7,674 nt of DNA from Desulfuromonadaceae bacterium GWB2_53_15 (GTDB lineage Bacteria; Desulfobacterota; Desulfuromonadia; Geobacterales; Pseudopelobacteraceae): NCBI GenBank assembly GCA_001824455.1, contig MHXL01000068.1, positions 1,670 to 9,343 of the forward strand, read 5' to 3'. The notes beneath the pieces were generated by a model. The model had not been told where the DNA came from. It was given only the letters and a program-made list of their open reading frames with translations, and did no database searches. Positions 1 to 7,592 of the stretch are shown in pieces. How positions within the stretch are numbered: the stretch's first letter is position 1; each line of letters opens with the position of its first letter. The position numbers were made by a program, and so were the translations under genes.

Positions 1-29
1 CAAAATTTATAATCAAAGGACTTTTTCAT
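1..29 (-). CDS. Probable 5' end of the gene after ribF (partial, unidentified)
   Basis: An ATG on the minus strand at 29-27 lies one base after the ribF TAA stop (33-31) and opens a frame that stays open to the window edge, giving M-K-K-S-F-D-Y-K-F. The near-abutting stop and start are typical of translational coupling in an operon, so this is probably the next gene of the recG-ribF unit. Only nine codons are visible and no strong Shine-Dalgarno is present; the nearest purine run is the GGG inside the last ribF codons. It could be a chance ATG. The product cannot be identified. Confidence 0.4.
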
Positions 30-30
30 A

Positions 31-1005
31 TTAGGACCCAAACGGCATTACATCCAGCAGAGGCTTGATCAGATCTCGATTGACGCCTGACAAAATCTCC
101 CGGGTCATGGCGATATCGCCCTCAATCGCTCGAATAAGATCATTAATATCGAAGAATTTACGCACCTCACGCAGACGCTGTACAAAGCAAATAGCAATTG
201 CCCGATCATAGAGCTGTCCGGAAAAATCCAGCAGAAACACTTCAATGGTCCGTTCGCCCTCACCAAAGGTCGGATTCGTACCGATGCTGCAGGCACCTTG
301 CAGGAGGGTATCATCAACACATACCATGACCGCATACACGCCATCCGGGGGAATAAGTTCATTGCGTGTCGTGATGTTGGCTGTGGGAAAACCGAATTTG
401 GAACCGATCTGGCGGCCGTGTACCACCTGACCTGAGATCACGTGGTATCTGCCGAGTATTGCGGTAGCCGCCGGCAAATCACCGCTGCTGATCAAGCGGC
501 GGGCAAGGCTGCTGCTGAAGATGGTATCACCCTCACCGACCGGCTCGATATCCTGTAGGGAAAATCCGCATTCGGCCCCCAGACGAGCCAGGGTCTCGTA
601 GTTCCCTTGGCGTTCCCTACCGAAAGCATAATCGTGGCCGATAATTATATGGCGCATGCCGAGAGCCCTGCAGAGAACATCGCGCACAAAGGATTCTGCC
701 GTCATTCGGGAAAATGCGGCAGTGAACTCAATTACCGTCAGACAGTCGATCCCCGCTTCAGCAATCAAGGCAACTTTCTGGTTATAGGTGGTTATGAGTG
801 CCGGGGCCGCCTCGGGCGCCAGAACTGCCAGTGGATGCGGTTCAAAGGTTACAACTACAGAAGGGAGGCCAAGGCGCGCGCTTTGCAGCTTGAGATGGCG
901 GAATATCTCACCATGGCCTCGATGAATACCATCAAAGTTTCCGATAGTTACAACAGAACCTTCGAAGTTTTTGTTGAATATGTCAGAACCGGTAAGTATG
1001 TGCAT
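31..1005 (-). CDS. ribF: Bifunctional riboflavin kinase / FMN adenylyltransferase (FAD synthetase)
   Basis: This cytosolic enzyme phosphorylates riboflavin to FMN and then adenylylates FMN to FAD. The 324 residues are normal for bacterial RibF. The N-terminal nucleotidyltransferase domain (about residues 15-180) shows GNFDGIHRGH at 22-31, TFEPHP at 53-58, GHDYAFGR at 123-130 and an SSSLARR stretch at 164-170, where ISSTxIR is usual. The C-terminal flavokinase domain (about 185-310) shows GFPTAN at 205-210, the ATP/Mg site motif, then GVY at 222-224, IGTNPTFG at 241-248, the EVFLLDF segment with the likely catalytic Glu255, and RLREVRKF at 278-285. The ATG at 1005 is the first usable start after the recG stop, which is in the same frame 13 codons upstream. 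Its Shine-Dalgarno is poor (AGAAAG-like), so expression may depend on coupling to recG. The stop is TAA, and a possible next gene starts one base later. Confidence 0.96.
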   Translation of the reverse strand: MHILTGSDIFNKNFEGSVVTIGNFDGIHRGHGEIFRHLKLQSARLGLPSVVVTFEPHPLAVLAPEAAPALITTYNQKVALIAEAGIDCLTVIEFTAAFSRMTAESFVRDVLCRALGMRHIIIGHDYAFGRERQGNYETLARLGAECGFSLQDIEPVGEGDTIFSSSLARRLISSGDLPAATAILGRYHVISGQVVHGRQIGSKFGFPTANITTRNELIPPDGVYAVMVCVDDTLLQGACSIGTNPTFGEGERTIEVFLLDFSGQLYDRAIAICFVQRLREVRKFFDINDLIRAIEGDIAMTREILSGVNRDLIKPLLDVMPFGS

Positions 1006-1044
1006 AACATTATCTTTCTGTTGGATGGATACAACTAAGTTGCA

Positions 1045-3333
1045 TCACGCTATTGCAGCCAGTTCCAGTCGCTGACCCCATCTGCGCAGCAGCTCTTCCC
1101 GCAGATTTGCGTTATCTGGTGACGACAGTTCAGGATCATGTTCCAGCAGATCAAAGGCAGTCTGCCGTGCCTGTTCCAGGATGCTGGCGTCGCGGAGAAT
1201 ATTGGCTACCCTGAAGTCGGGCATGCCGGACTGGCGGGTACCGAGAAAATCCCCTGGACCGCGAATCTCAAGGTCGGCCTCGGCGATGCGAAAACCATCG
1301 TTAGTGGACTCCATGACCTTGAGCCGCTTTTCTCCATCCTCGGACAGTCTGCCCGGCGTCAGCAGAATACAACGGGATTTGGCGACACCCCGCCCCACCC
1401 TGCCCCGCAACTGATGCAACTGGGACAGGCCGAAACGCTCGGCATGTTCTATGACCATCACCGTGGCATTGGGGACGTCAATCCCCACCTCGATTACCGT
1501 GGTGGCGACCAATATGTCCAACTCACAGGCTTTGAAGGAGCCCATAATCGCCTCCTTATCCTCTGGACTCATTCTGCCATGCAAAAGCCCGATGCGCAGC
1601 TCGGGGAAGATATCCTTCTCCAGATGTTCTGCCATCTGGGTGGCAGCCTTTAAGTCGGATTTTTCCGTTTCTTCCACCAGCGGGTAGATAACGTATGCCT
1701 GGTGCCCCTGTGCGATCTCAGCCCTGATGATGTCATAGGCCTGAGATCGGCGCGATTCGAAGAAAATACGGGTTTCCACCGGTGTGCGACCCGGCGGCAG
1801 AGCATCGATCACCGACAGCGACAGGTCGCCGAACAGCGTCATTGCCAGTGTGCGCGGGATGGGAGTAGCGGTCATCACCAGAATATCAGGATCACACCCC
1901 TTCTTTCTCAGTATGCCGCGTTGCAAAACACCAAAACGGTGTTGTTCGTCGATAATACCCAGTCCAAGGCGTGCAAACTCGACTTTTTCCTGAATGACCG
2001 CATGGGTGCCGATCACAATCTGGGCACTGCCGTCGGCAATTTTCGCCAGACTCTCAGCCTTTTGCTTTCCCTTCATGCCGGCAGTCATCAGAACCGTAGA
2101 GATGCCCAGATCCGAACACCAACGGTGGATAGTATGCCAATGCTGCTCTGCCAGAATCTCCGTCGGCGCCATAATGGCCACCTGATAACCATTCTCCACG
2201 GCGACCAAAGCCGCCATCAGCGCCACCAGAGTCTTGCCGCTGCCCACGTCACCCTGCACCAGTCGGTGCATGGGATGCGGCGCCATCATATCGTTCTTGA
2301 TCTCGGAGAGCACCCGCCGCTGGGCGGCTGTCAATTCAAAGGGGAGCAGCCTGGCAAGCGGCTTGGTATAGCGGTGGGTCACTTGGAATGCGATGCCCTC
2401 TTCCAGCATAACGCCACGCTTTTTCAGGGCCAGTCCTAATTCCCAGAAAAAAAATTCATCAAAGGCGATAGCCCGGTGTGCAGTTGTCCGCCCTTCGTTC
2501 AAATCCTCAAGTTTTACATCCTGGGACGGCATGTGAATATCGCGCAACGACTGCCGCAGGCCTGGTAAACGCATCGACGCCAGGAGAGTTGAGGGGATAA
2601 ATTCCTGAACGTAGGGAAGGAAACCATCCACAACCTCTCGCATCACCTTGCGCATGACCTTCTGGCTCAAACCCTCTGTTAGGGGGTACACCGGTACGAT
2701 CCGGCCGAAGTTAACCGGGTCGGCGGCCAGAACCTCCTGCACATTCTGTCCTTCAGCCAGCCACTCCACATCCGGATGATGAACCTCGCGCTGATAGCCG
2801 AACTGGGACACCTCGCCGGTAAACACGCCGATTTTGCCTGTCTTCCAGATCCGTTTCATGAAGGTTGGATTGCAATTGAACCACTTGAGAACAACACTGG
2901 CGCTGTCGTCTGTCACCATTGCCTCGAAGAACCGCCGACCACCCTTGGTGGAGCTCATCTCCGCAGAAACAACCCGGCCGGTAAAAACCTCGGTAAAACC
3001 GGGACGGAGACCCGCAATGGGGCGCAATTCGCGACGATCCTCATAACGGTGCGGCAGCAGATACAAGGCGTCCTCAACATTTTTTACACCACGCTTGGCA
3101 AGTAATTCCGAGAGTTTGGGCCCCACCCCCTTGATGAATTGCATCTGGGTTTGCAGGTTTTTGCGGGCGATGGTTTCCTTAAGGCTACCTAAAGCCGTGC
3201 GCAAAGGGCTGACAACAACCTTCCCCTCGGACATTTCAAGTTCGAGGGGATCGCCTGCCCGTGCACCGAGCGCCTTCAGGGCCTCGACCGGCAGGGTGAT
3301 ACGGTCTTCGTTATCAATCGTGACGCGCAACAA
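1045..3333 (-). CDS. recG: ATP-dependent DNA helicase RecG with an AbrB/SpoVT-like N-terminal domain
   Basis: RecG is a superfamily 2 translocase that reverses stalled replication forks and remodels Holliday junctions, R-loops and D-loops. In order, the protein has an AbrB/MazE-like stretch at 3-44, a short linker, the usual RecG start with the helix-hairpin-helix-like IKGVGPKLSELLAKRG (67-82) and PHRYEDR (94-100), and the OB-fold wedge domain (about 110-210). The helicase core follows: Walker A GDVGSGKT 361-368, DEQH box 462-465, TAT 488-490, LLHGRM 583-588, and motif VI QLRGRVGRG 641-649. The RGPGDFLGTRQSG segment (691-703) fits the region coupling ATPase to translocation. At 762 residues it is about 70 longer than E. 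coli RecG (693), mostly because of the N-terminus. The TTG start at 3333 has GAGGT nine bases upstream, and an in-frame TGA closes the frame just beyond. No convincing promoter was seen between the upstream terminator and this start. ribF follows after 39 bases. Confidence 0.95.
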   Translation of the reverse strand: MLRVTIDNEDRITLPVEALKALGARAGDPLELEMSEGKVVVSPLRTALGSLKETIARKNLQTQMQFIKGVGPKLSELLAKRGVKNVEDALYLLPHRYEDRRELRPIAGLRPGFTEVFTGRVVSAEMSSTKGGRRFFEAMVTDDSASVVLKWFNCNPTFMKRIWKTGKIGVFTGEVSQFGYQREVHHPDVEWLAEGQNVQEVLAADPVNFGRIVPVYPLTEGLSQKVMRKVMREVVDGFLPYVQEFIPSTLLASMRLPGLRQSLRDIHMPSQDVKLEDLNEGRTTAHRAIAFDEFFFWELGLALKKRGVMLEEGIAFQVTHRYTKPLARLLPFELTAAQRRVLSEIKNDMMAPHPMHRLVQGDVGSGKTLVALMAALVAVENGYQVAIMAPTEILAEQHWHTIHRWCSDLGISTVLMTAGMKGKQKAESLAKIADGSAQIVIGTHAVIQEKVEFARLGLGIIDEQHRFGVLQRGILRKKGCDPDILVMTATPIPRTLAMTLFGDLSLSVIDALPPGRTPVETRIFFESRRSQAYDIIRAEIAQGHQAYVIYPLVEETEKSDLKAATQMAEHLEKDIFPELRIGLLHGRMSPEDKEAIMGSFKACELDILVATTVIEVGIDVPNATVMVIEHAERFGLSQLHQLRGRVGRGVAKSRCILLTPGRLSEDGEKRLKVMESTNDGFRIAEADLEIRGPGDFLGTRQSGMPDFRVANILRDASILEQARQTAFDLLEHDPELSSPDNANLREELLRRWGQRLELAAIA

Positions 3334-3342
3334 GCAGATATG

Positions 3343-3347
3343 ACCTC
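3343..3347 (-). promoter_or_regulatory. Shine-Dalgarno sequence that decides the recG TTG start
   Basis: The minus strand reads GAGGT here, with nine bases between it and the TTG at 3333-3331. A second TTG follows directly at 3330-3328 and would have a 12-base spacer, so the first is preferred. No in-frame ATG occurs before codon 34, and starting there would cut the N-terminal domain in half. The site therefore supports translation of the whole AbrB-like extension. Confidence 0.6.
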
Positions 3348-3420
3348 AGGAAGGATGAGTAGCTCCGGATCGTTTCAGCATACATTACTACATCAATAAA
3401 CCAGAGCATGGCACAGTACG

Positions 3421-3457
3421 AAAACAAAAACCCTCACAGGTCATGCCATGAGGGTTT
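3421..3457 (-). terminator. Strong intrinsic terminator after the carB-greA-DUF1858 unit
   Basis: On the minus strand, AAACCCTCA (3457-3449) pairs perfectly with TGAGGGTTT (3436-3428), a 9-bp stem with a 12-base loop. The following bases TTGTTTT (3427-3421) continue the T-run. On the plus strand the stem is followed by GCGAG with no T-tract, so it works in the minus direction. It begins 28 bases after the stop of the small DUF1858 gene and precedes the recG start by about 87 bases, so it divides the two transcription units. The remaining leader (3334-3420) contains the recG Shine-Dalgarno and presumably a recG promoter, although I could not find a good -35/-10 pair. Confidence 0.88.
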
Positions 3458-3485
3458 GCGAGTTGTTGTCAATCAATGGGCAACA

Positions 3486-3686
3486 TCAATTGACAGCAGC
3501 GTTCAGGTCTTTCAATAACTCGTTTACATCCAGTCCATGTGCATTGGCACCCTGCTCCAGGCTTTCGTTCTGGGCACCCATGCAACCAACGCAACCCAGG
3601 TTGTGCTTCTGCAGCACCTTTACCGATTCCGGAAAGTTACGCATTACTTCAAAAAAAGTCATGTCTTTTGTGATTTTATCCGCCAT
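3486..3686 (-). CDS. Small DUF1858 / hybrid-cluster-protein-associated redox-disulfide protein
   Basis: This 66-residue cytosolic protein has no signal peptide or membrane segment. It begins MADKITKDMTFFEVM, continues with a helix ending in FPESVKVLQKHNLGC, and carries a CxxC motif at Cys32 and Cys35 (GCVGCMGA). That layout matches the DUF1858 family, also described as the hybrid-cluster-protein-associated redox disulfide domain: a short all-helical domain with a conserved Cys pair, common in anaerobes, whose biochemical role is not established. The Cys pair suggests a reversible disulfide or metal ligation, which is inference. The ATG at 3686 is chosen because AGGGAG lies eight bases upstream (3695-3700). 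A longer open frame runs back to 3794, but it overlaps greA and the extra residues do not look like this family. It lies 37 bases after greA and is followed by the terminator, making it the last gene of its unit. The stop is TGA. Confidence 0.88.
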   Translation of the reverse strand: MADKITKDMTFFEVMRNFPESVKVLQKHNLGCVGCMGAQNESLEQGANAHGLDVNELLKDLNAAVN

Positions 3687-3694
3687 TGAGTTGT

Positions 3695-3700
3695 CTCCCT
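3695..3700 (-). promoter_or_regulatory. Shine-Dalgarno for the DUF1858 gene
   Basis: The minus strand reads AGGGAG with an eight-base spacer to the ATG at 3686-3684. It fixes the short 66-residue start over the longer open frame reaching into greA. It begins five bases downstream of the perfect hairpin at 3706-3724, so folding of that hairpin leaves the site exposed. Confidence 0.7.
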
Positions 3701-3705
3701 TGGTT

Positions 3706-3724
3706 GGGCGTATGCAATACGCCC
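3706..3724 (-). promoter_or_regulatory. Perfect 8-bp intercistronic hairpin overlapping the greA stop codon
   Basis: The arms GGGCGTAT (3706-3713) and ATACGCCC (3717-3724) are perfect reverse complements around a three-base loop. The outermost base is also the last base of the greA TAG stop codon. On the minus strand the stem is followed by AACCAAGGGAG, so no T-run follows and a standard intrinsic terminator is unlikely. Position and shape fit an RNA-stability or processing stem between two cistrons, which could protect the greA message or uncouple the level of the small downstream gene. The function is inferred; the structure is directly visible. Confidence 0.7.
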
Positions 3725-4200
3725 TAATCGTATTTAATGTCGATGATCTCGTATTCCTTTGTCCCCGAAGGTACGGTGACCTTGACCGAGTCATCCAGCT
3801 TGTGCCCGATCAATGCCTTACCAACCGGCGAGGTGCAGGATATCTTGGCCTGCTTGATATCAGCTTCATCTTCACCGACAATGCGGTAGGTAACCTCTTC
3901 TTCCGACGCGGTATCATACAGGGTCACAGTTGCCCCAAAAACAACCTTGTCAGGCTTAAGACCAGTTAAGTCAACAACATGGGCACGAGCCAGTTTGCCG
4001 TTGATTTCCTGAATACGCCCCTCGATAAAGCCCTGTCGGTTCTTGGCGGCATCGTATTCGGCATTTTCAGACAGGTCGCCATGAGCACGCGCTTCTGCAA
4101 TATCCTGAATAACCTTGGGCCGTTCTTCACGAATAAGTCGCTTTAGCTCTTCCTGCAAAGCCTCAAAGCTCTCTTTTGTCAATGGAATTGAATGGGACAT
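3724..4200 (-). CDS. greA: Transcription elongation factor GreA
   Basis: GreA enters the secondary channel of RNA polymerase and stimulates cleavage of the 3' end of backtracked transcripts, rescuing stalled complexes. At 158 residues it has exactly the E. coli length. Residues about 1-75 form the coiled-coil finger. The conserved tip AEARAHGDLSENAEY (35-49) contains acidic Asp42 and Glu45, matching the pair that helps position Mg2+ in the polymerase active site. The C-terminal FKBP-like domain contains VVFGATVTLYD, the YRIVGEDEAD stretch and SPVGKALIGHK. The ATG at 4200 has AAGGAG ten bases upstream (4211-4216), and the codon directly before it is an in-frame TAG, so the start is unambiguous. 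It lies 62 bases downstream of carB with no terminator between, so co-transcription is likely. The TAG stop lies within a perfect hairpin. All expected residues are present. Confidence 0.97.
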   Translation of the reverse strand: MSHSIPLTKESFEALQEELKRLIREERPKVIQDIAEARAHGDLSENAEYDAAKNRQGFIEGRIQEINGKLARAHVVDLTGLKPDKVVFGATVTLYDTASEEEVTYRIVGEDEADIKQAKISCTSPVGKALIGHKLDDSVKVTVPSGTKEYEIIDIKYD

Positions 4201-4262
4201 CTAACAGCGACTCCTTGTTGATTAATTTCATTTTACCGATCATTTTTTCAGGGTGACCGTTT

Positions 4263-7200
4263 TTACAATCCTGTGCATCCAAGATAATCTTGCAACGCCT
4301 TCACACCCAGATCCTGTTCCTTCAGGGCGATAATACTATCCACCACTGCCTTGGCGCCTGCCACAGTTGTGTAATAGGCAATGTTGTGCATCAGCGCTTC
4401 GCGGCGAATGGAGAACGAATCAGCCACGGCCTGCGGGCCTTGGGTAGTGTTGACAACCAGGCTGACCTCACCGTTCTTGATGGCATCAACGATATGGGGA
4501 CGGCCTTCAAGTACCTTGTTGACCCGTTTGACAGGAATTCCCTTCTCCGCCAGGAAGGTTGCCGTACCACCGGTTGCCAGGATGCCGAATCCGGCTTTAT
4601 ACAACTTTTCTGCAGCAGTGACAACATGTTTCTTGTCTGCGTCACGCACGCTGATGAAGGCGTTTCCGGACATTGGTAATTTGACGTTGGCACCCAATTG
4701 TGCTTTGGCAAAAGCCTCGGCAAAGGTGTCGCCGATGCCCATAACCTCGCCGGTAGACTTCATCTCCGGCCCCAGCAGGGTGTCCACTCCGGGGAATTTG
4801 ACGAACGGGAAGACCGATTCTTTGACCGAGATATGCTTCGGGACGATATCGCCGGAGACTCCCAGTTCCTTCAGCGACTTTCCAGCCATAACCCGTGCGG
4901 CGATCTTGGCCAACGGCCGTCCGGTCGCTTTGGATACAAAAGGTGAAGTGCGCGAGGCACGGGGATTGACTTCAAGGATATAGACTCTGCCATCCTTAAT
5001 TGCATACTGCACGTTCATCAGACCCTTCACATTCAGCTCCAGAGCCATCAAAACCGTCTGGCGTCGGATTTCAGCGATAAGATCGTCAGAGATGGAGTAT
5101 GGCGGCAGCGAACAGGCCGAATCGCCCGAATGGATCCCGGCCTCCTCAATGTGCTCCATGATCCCGCCGATCACCACCTCGGTGCCGTCACAAAGGGCAT
5201 CCACATCGATCTCGATGGCCTCGTCCAGAAACTTGTCGATCAGGATGGGGTGCTCGGGTGAAGCAAGCACGGCGGTGGTCATGTAACGCTTGAGATTATC
5301 CACATCGTAGACGATCTCCATGGCCCGGCCACCCAGGACATAGGAAGGGCGTACCACCACCGGATATCCGACCCGGTCGGCCACTTTTTCAGCATCCTCA
5401 AAGGAACGGGCCATACCGTTTTCCGGTTGTAGAAGTCCGAGCTTATGCAACATCTCCTGGAAACGTTCGCGATCCTCGGCCCGATCGATGGCATCGGGCG
5501 ATGTGCCGATGATCGGAACGCCGGCCTTTTCCAGGGCAACTGCCAATTTGAGCGGTGTTTGGCCACCGAACTGGACGATCACGCCAAACGGCTTCTCCAC
5601 GTCAACAATCGCCAGCACATCTTCAAGAGTCAAGGGCTCGAAATAAAGTCGATCCGAGGTATCATAATCGGTGGAGACGGTTTCGGGATTGCAGTTGACC
5701 ATGATGGTCTCAAAGCCGTCCTCAGCCAGTGCAAAGACACCATGCACACAGCAGTAGTCGAACTCAATGCCCTGTCCGATCCGGTTCGGACCGCCACCCA
5801 GAATCATGATCTTCTTACGGTCGGTCGGTTCCGCCTCGCACTCGTCCTCATAGGTCGAGTACAGATAAGGCGTGTAGGCCTCAAACTCGGCAGCGCAAGT
5901 ATCAACCCTTTTATAAACCGGTTTCACATTTAGGGAGAGTCGCAGGCTGCGGACCTCATCCTCGGTCTTGTTCCAGAGCCTGGACAGGGTCTTGTCGGAA
6001 AAGCCGAACTGCTTTGCCTCTCGCAGGGCATCCTTTGAAAGCGTCGCCAGGTCGAGCAGCTTCAGCTCTTCTTCTTTTTCCACGATCTGACGGATATTGT
6101 GCAGAAACCAGGGGTCGATGGCGGTATGCCGGTTGATCTCTTTCACCGTCATGCCACTACGCAGGGCATCGGCCAGATACCATAACCGCTCCCAATTGGG
6201 CGTACGCAGTTTCTCCAGCAGGGTTTGCTGCTCCTTGGCGCTCAGTGCACGGCGGGTCTCGCTTGACAGGTCGAAGAGTTTGGAGTCAAAACCGCTGACG
6301 CCGATCTCCAGTGAGCGCAACGCCTTCTGGAAGGACTCCTTAAAGGTGCGGCCGATGGCCATCACCTCGCCGACCGACTTCATCTGGGTCGTCAGGGTGG
6401 CGTCGGCGGCCGGGAATTTCTCAAAGGTGAAACGCGGGATCTTGGTGACCACGTAGTCGATGGTCGGTTCGAAACAGGCCGGGGTTTCACGGGTTATATC
6501 GTTGGTAACCTCGTCCAGGGTATAACCCACAGCCAGCTTGGCAGCGATTTTTGCAATGGGAAAACCGGTGGCCTTGGAAGCCAGGGCTGATGAACGTGAC
6601 ACGCGCGGATTCATCTCGATCACTACCAGGCGGCCATTAACCGGATTGATGCCAAACTGGATGTTGGATCCACCGGTGTCCACACCAATCTCGCGGATGA
6701 TCTTTAGCGATGCATCCCTGAGGATTTGATATTCCTTGTCGGTCAGGGTTTGGGCAGGTGCCACGGTGATGGAGTCACCAGTATGCACACCCATGGGATC
6801 GAAATTCTCGATGGAACAGATGATCACCACGTTGTCGGCCGTGTCGCGCATTACTTCCAGTTCGTATTCCTTCCAGCCGATAACCGATTCCTCCACCAGT
6901 ATTTCATCGGTGGGTGAGGCATCAATGCCGGCCAGGGCCATCTTCTCGTACTCTTCCATGTTGTAGGCTATCCCGCCACCGGTACCGCCCAAAGTAAAAG
7001 AGGGGCGAATGATAGCCGGAAAACCGATCGATTTGACGACTTCCATGGCCTCGGTGTAGTTGTGGGCCAAACCCGAAGCAGGCACGGCCAGACCGATCTT
7101 CTCCATGGCTGCCTTGAACAACGTACGGTCCTCGGCCTTTTTGATGGCCGGCAGCTTGGCGCCGATCAGCTCAACACCGAATTTATCCAGCACACCCATC

Positions 7201-7511
7201 TCGGCCACTGCCACAGCGGTGTTCAAAGCGGTCTGGCCGCCCAGGGTCGGCAGTATTGCGTCAGGGCGTTCCATTTCGATGATCTTTGCCAGAATCTCCG
7301 GTGTGACCGGTTCAATATAGGTACGATCGGCAAAATCAGGGTCAGTCATAATGGTGGCCGGGTTGCTGTTCAACAGCACCACCTCGTACCCTTCTTCCTT
7401 CAGGGCCTTGCATGCCTGTGTGCCGGAATAGTCGAACTCGCAGGCCTGACCGATAACGATAGGGCCGGCACCGATGATGAGAATCTTTTTGATGTCGGTT
7501 CTTTTAGGCAT
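4263..7511 (-). CDS. carB: Carbamoyl-phosphate synthase large subunit
   Basis: CarB makes carbamoyl phosphate from bicarbonate, two ATP and ammonia supplied by the glutaminase subunit CarA, feeding pyrimidine and arginine synthesis. The 1,082 residues are close to E. coli (1,073). The duplicated architecture is complete. The first half starts with [15 protein letters not shown] and has an ATP-grasp loop [12 protein letters not shown] (169-180) and [11 protein letters not shown] (299-309). An oligomerisation region (about 400-550) follows. The second half starts at [16 protein letters not shown] (566-581), with [13 protein letters not shown] (721-733), [18 protein letters not shown] (786-803), where the allosteric ornithine-site acids lie in E. 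coli, and [11 protein letters not shown] (847-857). The C-terminal MGS-like regulatory domain (about 949-1082) keeps ATGGTATFL and [11 protein letters not shown], consistent with nucleotide control. The ATG at 7511 has AAGGAG ten bases upstream; an in-frame TTG at 7520 lies one base from that site and is not credible. carA is not in the window. Confidence 0.98.
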   Translation of the reverse strand: MPKRTDIKKILIIGAGPIVIGQACEFDYSGTQACKALKEEGYEVVLLNSNPATIMTDPDFADRTYIEPVTPEILAKIIEMERPDAILPTLGGQTALNTAVAVAEMGVLDKFGVELIGAKLPAIKKAEDRTLFKAAMEKIGLAVPASGLAHNYTEAMEVVKSIGFPAIIRPSFTLGGTGGGIAYNMEEYEKMALAGIDASPTDEILVEESVIGWKEYELEVMRDTADNVVIICSIENFDPMGVHTGDSITVAPAQTLTDKEYQILRDASLKIIREIGVDTGGSNIQFGINPVNGRLVVIEMNPRVSRSSALASKATGFPIAKIAAKLAVGYTLDEVTNDITRETPACFEPTIDYVVTKIPRFTFEKFPAADATLTTQMKSVGEVMAIGRTFKESFQKALRSLEIGVSGFDSKLFDLSSETRRALSAKEQQTLLEKLRTPNWERLWYLADALRSGMTVKEINRHTAIDPWFLHNIRQIVEKEEELKLLDLATLSKDALREAKQFGFSDKTLSRLWNKTEDEVRSLRLSLNVKPVYKRVDTCAAEFEAYTPYLYSTYEDECEAEPTDRKKIMILGGGPNRIGQGIEFDYCCVHGVFALAEDGFETIMVNCNPETVSTDYDTSDRLYFEPLTLEDVLAIVDVEKPFGVIVQFGGQTPLKLAVALEKAGVPIIGTSPDAIDRAEDRERFQEMLHKLGLLQPENGMARSFEDAEKVADRVGYPVVVRPSYVLGGRAMEIVYDVDNLKRYMTTAVLASPEHPILIDKFLDEAIEIDVDALCDGTEVVIGGIMEHIEEAGIHSGDSACSLPPYSISDDLIAEIRRQTVLMALELNVKGLMNVQYAIKDGRVYILEVNPRASRTSPFVSKATGRPLAKIAARVMAGKSLKELGVSGDIVPKHISVKESVFPFVKFPGVDTLLGPEMKSTGEVMGIGDTFAEAFAKAQLGANVKLPMSGNAFISVRDADKKHVVTAAEKLYKAGFGILATGGTATFLAEKGIPVKRVNKVLEGRPHIVDAIKNGEVSLVVNTTQGPQAVADSFSIRREALMHNIAYYTTVAGAKAVVDSIIALKEQDLGVKALQDYLGCTGL

Positions 7512-7521
7512 GTATTTCAAA

Positions 7522-7527
7522 CTCCTT
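7522..7527 (-). promoter_or_regulatory. Shine-Dalgarno that decides the carB start
   Basis: The minus strand reads AAGGAG with ten bases before the ATG at 7511-7509. The earlier in-frame TTG at 7520-7518 would leave a one-base spacer. Starting at the ATG gives the N-terminus [14 protein letters not shown], which matches the family, whereas the TTG would add M-K-Y in front. Confidence 0.75.
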
Positions 7528-7558
7528 GTTTAGTTACCTGAATATGAAGAAAACAGCT

Positions 7559-7577
7559 CCGGACAGGCAGCCTCCGG
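7559..7577 (-). other. Weak hairpin in the carB leader
   Basis: Arms CCGGA and TCCGG form a 5-bp G+C-rich stem with a nine-base loop, 16 bases after the stop of the upstream partial gene. On the minus strand it is followed by AGCTGTTTTCTTC, a short and interrupted T-run that starts five bases from the stem. It could be a weak or partial terminator, or an attenuating stem in the 81-base gap before carB, but the stem is short enough to be chance. No clear promoter was seen in this gap. Confidence 0.25.
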
Positions 7578-7592
7578 CCCGAAGTGTGTAGA

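Noticed and set aside
607..1038. A 143-codon plus-strand open frame antisense to ribF
   Set aside because: It overlaps the conserved FAD synthetase domain on the other strand. No family features and no convincing Shine-Dalgarno were seen.
1702..2439. A 245-codon plus-strand open frame antisense to recG
   Set aside because: It lies wholly within the helicase core of recG, whose motifs are unambiguous. Its translation is rich in His, Gln and Arg with no recognisable domain, as expected from a shadow of a G+C-rich gene.
3351..3420. TTGATG and TATGCT as a recG promoter
   Set aside because: The two hexamers are only eight bases apart, and no acceptable -35 lies 16-18 bases upstream of TATGCT, so the pair cannot be called a promoter.
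3687..3794. N-terminal extension of the DUF1858 gene back into greA
   Set aside because: The extra residues are basic and unlike the family, the frame would overlap greA, and a good Shine-Dalgarno marks the ATG at 3686.
3448..3969. A 173-codon plus-strand open frame across greA and the DUF1858 gene
   Set aside because: It is antisense to two well-supported genes and runs through the terminator arm and the hairpin. Its product looks random.
4201..4262. Possible hairpin or attenuator between carB and greA
   Set aside because: The ACGGTCA and TGATCGGT segments look complementary at first but pair only with mismatches and a bulge. No stable stem or T-run follows.
4391..5566. Open frames of about 95-110 codons on the minus strand inside carB in other frames
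   Set aside because: They are out-of-frame shadows of an intact, strongly conserved carB with no ribosome binding sites of their own.
7512..7520. TTG start for carB three codons upstream
   Set aside because: It lies one base from the Shine-Dalgarno, while the ATG at 7511 has a ten-base spacer and gives the family's usual MPKRTDIK start.
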